Below are positions 1-3,976 of a stretch of 7,501 nt of DNA, in pieces. The stretch covers positions 1 through 7,501 of the forward strand of contig CAMPAA010000157.1 of assembly GCA_946631345.1 (NCBI GenBank), in the 5' to 3' direction. Under the pieces are notes generated by a model that was given only the letters and a program-made list of their open reading frames with translations, ran no database searches and was not told the origin of the DNA. Each line of letters begins with the position of its first letter. Position 1 is the stretch's first letter. This DNA is from an uncultured Verrucomicrobiota bacterium. GTDB taxonomy: Bacteria > Verrucomicrobiota > Kiritimatiellia > RFP12 > UBA1067. A program made the position numbers and the translations under genes.

Positions 1-10
1 ATTGCCGGGT

Positions 11-19
11 ATTATACCA
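11..19 (-). promoter_or_regulatory. Extended -10 promoter box (TGGTATAAT) for a gene left of the window
   Basis: The minus strand reads TGGTATAAT, a perfect bacterial extended -10 element (TGn followed by TATAAT). Transcription would start about 7 nt past the hexamer, near position 4, and run out of the window, so the gene it serves is not visible. No TTGACA-like -35 is present 16-18 bp upstream. It is identical to the boxes at 1674-1682, 2620-2628 and 7341-7349, each of which lies just upstream of a minus-strand gene. That recurrence is the main reason to believe it. Confidence 0.65.
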
Positions 20-62
20 TCTTCCCGCCAGCAAATCACCGCCGGAGCAGAGGCCGTAAGCG

Positions 63-104
63 GAGGCTTGGCCTCACTCGAAAGTGGAGCGATCCGCGGG
101 GATC
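63..104 (-). terminator. Small hairpins after the TPR gene, possible weak terminator
   Basis: Directly at and after the TGA stop at 103-105 the minus strand can form GATCC-CCGC-GGATC (91-104), a CACT/AGTG hairpin (75-86), and GAGGC-CAA-GCCTC (63-75). The last two share position 75. None is followed by a U-run, so this is not a classical intrinsic terminator. It is recorded because the gap lies between a stop codon and the next promoter, where some form of termination is expected. Confidence 0.25.
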
Positions 105-1635
105 ACCAGTCGCGCTCGTTGGCCGGAAGAGGGGCCTTCTTCATGCGGGCCTTTTTGTCCGCCTCGTGCTGGTCGTTGCGTTCCTTTGCCTTGCGAAGCA
201 TATCCTCGATCTGACTGTCATCCTTCTGCTCTTCGGCGGCGTTCTGCTGCTGCTCTTCCTTCTGATCGTTTTCCTTGTTCTGATCCTTGTCCTGGTTCTG
301 CTGATCCTCTCCCTGATCCTGCTGCCGATCCTGGTTCTGGTCCTGGTTCTGGTCCTGCTGCTGATCCTTGTTCTGGTCGTTCTGCTGGTTTTTGTCCTTG
401 TTCTGGTCCTGCTTGTCCTGATTCTGGTTCTGCTGGTTCTGTCCGCCGCCGCCGTTCTTGTCCTTCGGCAAAAGTTCGCGGATGCGAACGAGTTTTCGCA
501 GCGCCTCGAATTCCTTTGCGGCGTGGTCTGCGGCCTTGCCTCCACCCTTCCGCTCCGGCTTGCCCTGCCCAAGCTGCACCTCCTCGCCAGACAGCTCGAT
601 CTGCAGTTTCTCCACCTCGGTTGCCAGCGCGCTGATTTCAGCCTGCGCCTCCTTTGTGAACGGCGGCTTGTTTGTGTCCGCCTGCGCCTGCTGCTCATAC
701 GCCTGCGCCCACATAGGGAACTTCGCCCGGAACGCACGCGTGAAGTCAAGCGATTCGCGTTGCCAGTCGCGTCCGTTCACGGTCTCGGCGGCGATCAGCG
801 AATTGGTCTGGGAAAGAATCGCCTCGTCACATGCGGCAGGCGGCAGTATGGCGAGCTTCCAGAAGCGCGTGAGCGACGTCTCGGCCTTGGCGAGCGAATC
901 CTGCGCCGCCGGATCGAGATCGGCAAGGCCCTTCGCCGCCGCATCGGTAGCCTCGCGAGCCTCCTCCACCTGCGCAGTGATCGTCATGGCCTGCTGTTCG
1001 TTAGTCACGGACTGCGCCACGCCAGCTTTGACGGCGATCCACGTATCGGAAAGGCGCTCGGCTCGCTTGGCCATCGCTTCGCACCGGGCGACAGCCTGTC
1101 TTGCGGCATTGGTGAGCGCCACGGGGAACTCCGCCATCAGCGCCCGCGCATCACGTACGCCAGCGCCAAGCAGACCGCTCGGATCCTGCTGGCCCAGCTC
1201 TTTCATAACCTTCTCCACATGCGCCTGTTCGCGCAGCTCCGGCAGACGGTCCGCCGCCCGCGTGAAGTTCCGGTTCATGCGGGGGTCGGACGGATTGGAG
1301 CGAAGCGCCGTCTGGAAATCTGTCGCCGCGCCCTCCAAAGCCCGAAGCGGCTCCGCGACTCCGTTGCCGTCCCGCTTCTGGCCCTGCGCGAACTCTATCG
1401 CCCCCACCAGCTCGGAGGCGCGCGCGCCGTGCGTTTTGGACAGGATGAGCGGTTTCAGCACCGCAAGTGCGTTCGTGAGGTTTCCCTCGCGGTATAGGTC
1501 AACGCCCCTGTTCCATATCTCTCCGTCTGTCTCCGGCTCCGGCGCTTCGCCGCGCACCGTACCAGCCGCCACCAGCACAATCGCCGCCAGGCAGCACGCC
1601 GCAAATCCACGGAACCTTATTTCCGAATTTCCCAT
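103..1635 (-). CDS. Secreted TPR protein, BatC-like, with long Q/N/D/K-rich tract
   Basis: A 510-residue protein. Residues 1-29 look like a signal peptide: basic MGNSEIRFRG followed by a hydrophobic FAACCLAAIVLVAAG core. TPR-like helices follow at about 39-66 (W..G..LY..GN...AL..L) and 97-127 (A..DF..ALRSNP.D..MNRNF), then mostly alpha-helical sequence to about 390. Residues 399-468 are almost only Q, N, D, K and E, and a charged helix leads to the C-terminal NERDW. TPR units, a Q/N/D-rich linker and a terminal -DW are familiar from BatC-type proteins of Bacteroidetes and PVC 'aerotolerance' (bat) clusters, where VWA-domain partners (BatA/BatB) are neighbours. None is visible here. The ATG at 1635 is supported by AGGAGG six bases upstream. 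It probably acts in the periplasm or at the membrane as a scaffold. The BatC link rests on architecture and the C-terminus and is moderate. Confidence 0.8.
   Translation of the reverse strand: MGNSEIRFRGFAACCLAAIVLVAAGTVRGEAPEPETDGEIWNRGVDLYREGNLTNALAVLKPLILSKTHGARASELVGAIEFAQGQKRDGNGVAEPLRALEGAATDFQTALRSNPSDPRMNRNFTRAADRLPELREQAHVEKVMKELGQQDPSGLLGAGVRDARALMAEFPVALTNAARQAVARCEAMAKRAERLSDTWIAVKAGVAQSVTNEQQAMTITAQVEEAREATDAAAKGLADLDPAAQDSLAKAETSLTRFWKLAILPPAACDEAILSQTNSLIAAETVNGRDWQRESLDFTRAFRAKFPMWAQAYEQQAQADTNKPPFTKEAQAEISALATEVEKLQIELSGEEVQLGQGKPERKGGGKAADHAAKEFEALRKLVRIRELLPKDKNGGGGQNQQNQNQDKQDQNKDKNQQNDQNKDQQQDQNQDQNQDRQQDQGEDQQNQDKDQNKENDQKEEQQQNAAEEQKDDSQIEDMLRKAKERNDQHEADKKARMKKAPLPANERDW
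232..441 (-). repeat. Low-complexity Q/N/D/K-coding tract
   Basis: About 70 codons (residues 399-468 of the TPR protein) use almost only CAG, CAA, AAC, AAG, GAC and GAT in irregular QNQD/QDKN-like units. The plus strand therefore reads as monotonous ctg/gtt/ctt/gtc. The unit is irregular, so this is a degenerate tract and not a clean tandem array. Such tracts are prone to slippage and length change between strains. In the protein it would be a disordered, highly polar linker between the helical body and the C-terminal -RDW segment. Confidence 0.8.
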
Positions 1636-1641
1636 ATATCG

Positions 1642-1647
1642 CCTCCT
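1642..1647 (-). promoter_or_regulatory. Ribosome binding site of the TPR gene
   Basis: AGGAGG on the minus strand, separated from the ATG at 1635 by six bases (CGATAT). This is a near-ideal Shine-Dalgarno site and fixes the start. It also shows that this genome uses normal SD-led initiation, in contrast to the glycosyltransferase-like gene upstream. Confidence 0.85.
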
Positions 1648-1673
1648 ATTTACACCACACCATCATGCCCCAT

Positions 1674-1682
1674 ATTATACCA
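1674..1682 (-). promoter_or_regulatory. Extended -10 promoter of the TPR gene
   Basis: The minus strand reads TTGTGGTATAAT, with the core TGGTATAAT at 1682-1674. The predicted start is near 1666-1667, giving a leader of about 31 nt that contains the AGGAGG site. No -35 match is found at the usual distance. A dyad at 1689-1704 lies instead where a -35 region would be. Confidence 0.75.
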
Positions 1683-1688
1683 CAAGCC

Positions 1689-1704
1689 GGTGAAACGCTT
1701 CACC
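1689..1704. promoter_or_regulatory. Inverted repeat GGTGAA-N4-TTCACC over the -35 region
   Basis: A perfect 6-bp inverted repeat with a 4-bp centre (ACGC). It covers about -22 to -37 relative to the predicted start of the TPR gene. This is the right size and place for a dimeric regulator site that would block or replace -35 contacts. No regulator gene is visible nearby. It could instead be a small RNA hairpin in the 3' region of the upstream transcript. Confidence 0.35.
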
Positions 1705-1708
1705 TCAT

Positions 1709-1729
1709 CCCGCTATTAATTGCAGCGGG
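1709..1729. other. Hairpin CCCGCT-N9-AGCGGG
   Basis: A perfect GC-rich 6-bp inverted repeat with an AT-rich 9-nt loop, between the promoter-proximal dyad and the larger nested hairpin at 1738-1781. There is no U-run on either strand. It may be part of a 3' structure of the glycosyltransferase-like transcript. Function is unassigned. Confidence 0.35.
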
Positions 1730-1737
1730 GAATCTTC

Positions 1738-1781
1738 TTGCCGCCCACCCCGGCGAAAACGCCGTCCCCTTTAGGCGGCAA
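1738..1781 (-). terminator. Nested hairpin downstream of the glycosyltransferase-like gene, candidate terminator
   Basis: An 8-bp perfect outer stem (TTGCCGCC 1738-1745 with GGCGGCAA 1774-1781) encloses a 5-bp inner hairpin with a tetraloop (1751-1755 with 1760-1764). It starts about 40 nt after the stop codon at 1822-1824. The structure is strong, but no U-tract follows on the minus strand. It may act as a 3' stabiliser or a Rho-assisted end instead of a classical intrinsic terminator. Confidence 0.45.
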
Positions 1782-1821
1782 CCCATTGACCTTGCGTTGA
1801 TCGGCTCATTGCATCCAGAGG

Positions 1822-2613
1822 TCACATGCGTTCCTTCATGCCGATATCCAGCAGGTTCTGGATGCGAACGATGAGAGTCCAGGGAAACAGAGCGAATATG
1901 AGGCTTTTCACGCCCTCCCGCAGCCTAATGGCAAACGGTGGCAGACCGCGTGCGGCAAAGTCAATGGCTACACCGTTCTTCTTGCATACCGCGACACCGA
2001 ATTTCTCCCAATAGCCCTTGTGCACCGCATCTATAAACGGGAACTCCTTCGTTTGCGTAACCAGCAATGGACGCATTTCGCCATCCAACATGAACGACCC
2101 GTACCTCTCAAACTCCCAAGCGCTCTTGTTGCGCCGCGCCAACTCCAGCAAATACTCCCTGTTCCAGATACCTGTCTGGCACGTGACGCTGTACGCCACA
2201 TTTTTGGGGTATTCCAGAAGATCGGAATCCGGCCAGCTCTTGCGTCCGGGTGGATTGGGGTTGAGCCGCAGGTTGGCGGCATCGAACTGCTTTGCCTGGG
2301 CAAGCCGCACTGCGAAGTGTGCCGTGTCGACGGCGGCGTCCAGCAGATAGTCGTTCATCAGTAGCAGGACATAGGGCGTACCTACTCTCTCCAAAGCCTC
2401 CGCCAGCATCTGGCACCAGTTCTTGCCAGAACCGGTGGCAACCACCCTGTCAAAACCGCCGTCAACGGCAGGTCGGTCAGTCTCAGCGACAAGCACAAGC
2501 TCAAACGGGCAGTCAGGCCAGTGACGCCTGAAAAGCGAAAGAAACGGAGTTTCCACATCGCGGTAGGCGTCGCAGGAGGTAACCAGTACCGTCAGCTGTC
2601 TCCTCAATTCCAT
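1822..2613 (-). CDS. Glycosyltransferase-like protein (GT-A type), predicted leaderless
   Basis: A 263-residue protein from the ATG at 2613. The N-terminus LTVLVTSCDAYRDV (7-20) is a first beta strand and loop typical of GT-A nucleotide-sugar binding folds. VLVAETD (40-46) and LLLMNDYLLD (83-92) look like the second strand and the acidic metal-binding region, with N87-D88 in place of a strict DxD. Further family-like motifs are QTGIWNREYLLEL (146-158) and SAWEFE (164-169), which I associate with uncharacterised putative glycosyltransferases of surface polysaccharide loci. A hydrophobic, basic segment near 235-255 may sit on the membrane. The frame stays open upstream to a TTG at 2631, but that TTG overlaps the promoter and has no ribosome site, so I prefer ATG 2613. 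Donor and acceptor are unknown. No other sugar-polymer genes are in the window. Confidence 0.75.
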   Translation of the reverse strand: MELRRQLTVLVTSCDAYRDVETPFLSLFRRHWPDCPFELVLVAETDRPAVDGGFDRVVATGSGKNWCQMLAEALERVGTPYVLLLMNDYLLDAAVDTAHFAVRLAQAKQFDAANLRLNPNPPGRKSWPDSDLLEYPKNVAYSVTCQTGIWNREYLLELARRNKSAWEFERYGSFMLDGEMRPLLVTQTKEFPFIDAVHKGYWEKFGVAVCKKNGVAIDFAARGLPPFAIRLREGVKSLIFALFPWTLIVRIQNLLDIGMKERM

Positions 2614-2619
2614 GCGCAC

Positions 2620-2628
2620 ATTATACCA
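2620..2628 (-). promoter_or_regulatory. Extended -10 promoter of the glycosyltransferase-like gene
   Basis: The minus strand reads TTGTGGTATAATG, with the core TGGTATAAT at 2628-2620. The last T of the hexamer is followed by six bases and then the ATG at 2613, so standard spacing puts the transcription start on the A of the start codon. No -35 match is found; the nearest, TTGCGC at 2650-2645, has a 19-bp spacer and is poor. Confidence 0.75.
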
Positions 2629-2680
2629 CAAATGCGATCAGAATGCGCAACCATACGTCTGCCAGCAGGGTTGGATACAT

Positions 2681-2699
2681 TGGATGCCGACGGCATTCA
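2681..2699. promoter_or_regulatory. 19-bp palindrome, candidate operator
   Basis: TGGATGCCGACGGCATTCA has two 9-bp arms around a single central A, with only one G/T mismatch. With a one-base centre it suits a DNA-binding dimer better than an RNA hairpin. Its centre is about 77 bp upstream of the predicted start of the glycosyltransferase-like gene, and it adjoins the tandem repeats at 2711-2776. It could be an operator or part of the mobile-element remnant. Confidence 0.35.
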
Positions 2700-2710
2700 G
2701 ATGGGTGCGT

Positions 2711-2776
2711 GAGGGGGATTTTTGAGCCAGTACCGGCGGATTGCTGGGCCAGTATCAGGATATTTCTGGGCCATAA
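2711..2776. repeat. Three tandem 22-bp imperfect repeats, IS21-end-like remnant
   Basis: Exact 22-bp units at 2711-2732, 2733-2754 and 2755-2776 share the pattern ATT..TG.GCCA..A; the first two end in GCCAGTA and the third in GCCATAA. Adjacent units agree at 16/22 and 14/22 positions. Members of the IS21 family commonly carry several short repeats inside their ends that serve as transposase sites, and the GGGCCAGTA style resembles these. No istA or istB coding sequence follows; the operon terminator begins within 40 bp. This is either a relic end or an unrelated array of protein-binding sites. Confidence 0.5.
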
Positions 2777-2812
2777 GGACGAAATGTGCTGCATGGAAGG
2801 CGGCAACAAAGA

Positions 2813-2836
2813 CTCCCCCTCCGCAATGAGGGGGAG
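2813..2836 (-). terminator. Intrinsic terminator of the ABC operon
   Basis: A perfect 9-bp GC-rich stem (CTCCCCCTC 2813-2821 with GAGGGGGAG 2828-2836) and a 6-nt loop. On the minus strand it is followed by TCTTTGTTG. It starts about 46 nt past the TAA of the DUF4340 gene at 2883-2885. The stem is strong and the U-tract is interrupted but acceptable, and its position at the end of the operon fits. Confidence 0.75.
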
Positions 2837-2882
2837 CCTTTGGCCGACGCATCTTCCGCCGTCAGCTATGCCGGTTCAGGCA

Positions 2883-3950
2883 TTACTTCTTGCCGTCGGC
2901 CTTCTTGTCATCCTTCTTGTCGTCCTTTTTCGGCTCTTCCTTGGCCTTGACGAGATCCTTGCGGGTCTTGCTCATGGAATCCGCCGAATAGGATGAGATT
3001 AGATACGTCCACTTGCCGGTGGTGTCGTTGAACTCTTTAACCTTCTTCTCAAGCGAGGCGTTCTCCGTTGCGTTGGTGCCGACAGGCGAAAACGCCGCCG
3101 AGACCTTGAAGTAGCGGTCTGCGCCGGAAGCACCGCCGACCTTCGCCGTGTAGCTCTGGCCGTTCTTGAGCGACACAGTGTACACTGCGCCTGTGGCGAA
3201 GCCGAACTCCGCCTCCGGCTTCTTGGGGTCGGCAACGCTGTTGAAGTCGAGATAGGAGAGCGCCGAGTCAAGCGAATACGTCTTGGACGTATCCAGTTCC
3301 TCCTTGGCGCCCAACCCTTCAAGCGTCCAGGTGGAGTCCTTGCGCGAGAGCTTCACCGTTTCACCGCCCTTGGCGTAGGATACCGCCTTGACATCAGCCG
3401 ACGGAACGGAGCAGATGCGGGATTCGCACCATTTCTTCGGATCTCCGTCGAACGCATCGAGGGTCTCCTTTACGAGCACGACTCCATCGCCGAACTTCAC
3501 GTAGCGCCCGTCCGGATAGCCGCCGCCGCCAAACTGCGCGGCCTGGCCACGCGGCTTAGACATGTGCTGGCCGCCGAGGGTCGTGGAGGCAATCACCTTG
3601 CCCTTTGCGTCCTTCAGCTCGACAGGCGTGCCGGGATCGATCTTCTGCCCTTTGGCAGTCTGACCGACCGTAAGGTCCTTGAGCTTCAGGAGATTCTCGC
3701 GGATCTTGGTGACGTCAGCCGGATAGCCGTAGAGCGTTTCGATGGCCCAGCCCTTGTCGGTAGCCGCAAGCGTAAGCTTTTTGGCACCCCCAATCTCCAC
3801 CTTTGCCACCTCCGACACATCAAAGGCCGGAAGCACGGGCTTGCCGTTCACCGACGGGGCCTTCATCTTGCGCCCGGAGTTGCAGAAGTATGCCGCGCAG
3901 CCGAGAACGGCGGCCACGGCACCCAGAATTACGAGATTCTTTGTAGTCAT
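2883..3950 (-). CDS. Membrane-anchored DUF4340 protein
   Basis: A 355-residue protein. An N-terminal hydrophobic segment (about 5-22) is followed by a cysteine-containing junction and a basic GRKMK. It is probably a signal anchor that leaves the rest outside the cytoplasm. VLGC at 15-18 is a marginal lipobox, so a lipoprotein is possible. The body holds two similar halves: VAKVEIGG...LTLAATDKGWAIE then a helix ending LKDLTVG (about 48-96), and VKAVSYAKGG...VKLSRKDSTWTLE then SALSYLDFNSVAD (about 186-241). This duplicated beta-rich layout is typical of DUF4340, a family found beside GldF/GldG-like ABC transporters. The tail is K/D-rich and probably disordered. The start at ATG 3950 is supported by AAGGAGG with an 8-base spacer. 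It is the last gene of the operon. Its role is unknown; I infer an accessory subunit on the outer face of the transporter. Confidence 0.85.
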   Translation of the reverse strand: MTTKNLVILGAVAAVLGCAAYFCNSGRKMKAPSVNGKPVLPAFDVSEVAKVEIGGAKKLTLAATDKGWAIETLYGYPADVTKIRENLLKLKDLTVGQTAKGQKIDPGTPVELKDAKGKVIASTTLGGQHMSKPRGQAAQFGGGGYPDGRYVKFGDGVVLVKETLDAFDGDPKKWCESRICSVPSADVKAVSYAKGGETVKLSRKDSTWTLEGLGAKEELDTSKTYSLDSALSYLDFNSVADPKKPEAEFGFATGAVYTVSLKNGQSYTAKVGGASGADRYFKVSAAFSPVGTNATENASLEKKVKEFNDTTGKWTYLISSYSADSMSKTRKDLVKAKEEPKKDDKKDDKKADGKK

Positions 3951-3958
3951 CTTTCAAT

Positions 3959-3965
3959 CCTCCTT
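3959..3965 (-). promoter_or_regulatory. Ribosome binding site of the DUF4340 gene
   Basis: AAGGAGG on the minus strand, 8 bases (ATTGAAAG) before the ATG at 3950, within the 26-nt gap after the upstream stop. It is very strong, suggesting efficient independent initiation of the last operon gene. Confidence 0.85.
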
Positions 3966-3976
3966 CCTTATCTCTC

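Noticed and set aside
166..1497. Long plus-strand open frame rich in Leu/Val opposite the TPR gene
   Set aside because: It is the reverse reading of the Q/N/D/K tract and the helical body. The minus-strand gene has a signal peptide, a ribosome site and family features, while this frame has none.
458..1693. Second plus-strand open frame over the TPR gene
   Set aside because: Ser/Ala/Arg-rich composition with no recognisable domain, and it runs across the minus-strand promoter at 1674-1682.
2614..2631. TTG start six codons upstream for the glycosyltransferase-like gene
   Set aside because: These codons are the extended -10 box itself (TGG TAT AAT), no ribosome site precedes them, and they would lie upstream of the predicted transcription start.
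2711..2776. CRISPR array
   Set aside because: The three 22-bp units are directly adjacent and imperfect, with no variable spacers between them and no cas genes in the window.
2706..2882. Possible transposase gene next to the IS21-like repeats
   Set aside because: No istA- or istB-like reading frame is present in any frame. The space is filled by the terminator and non-coding DNA.
2643..2996. 117-codon plus-strand open frame across the gap and the end of the DUF4340 gene
   Set aside because: It crosses the terminator and the tandem repeats, has no ribosome site or recognisable domain, and its hydrophobic end is the reverse of the K/D-rich tail codons.
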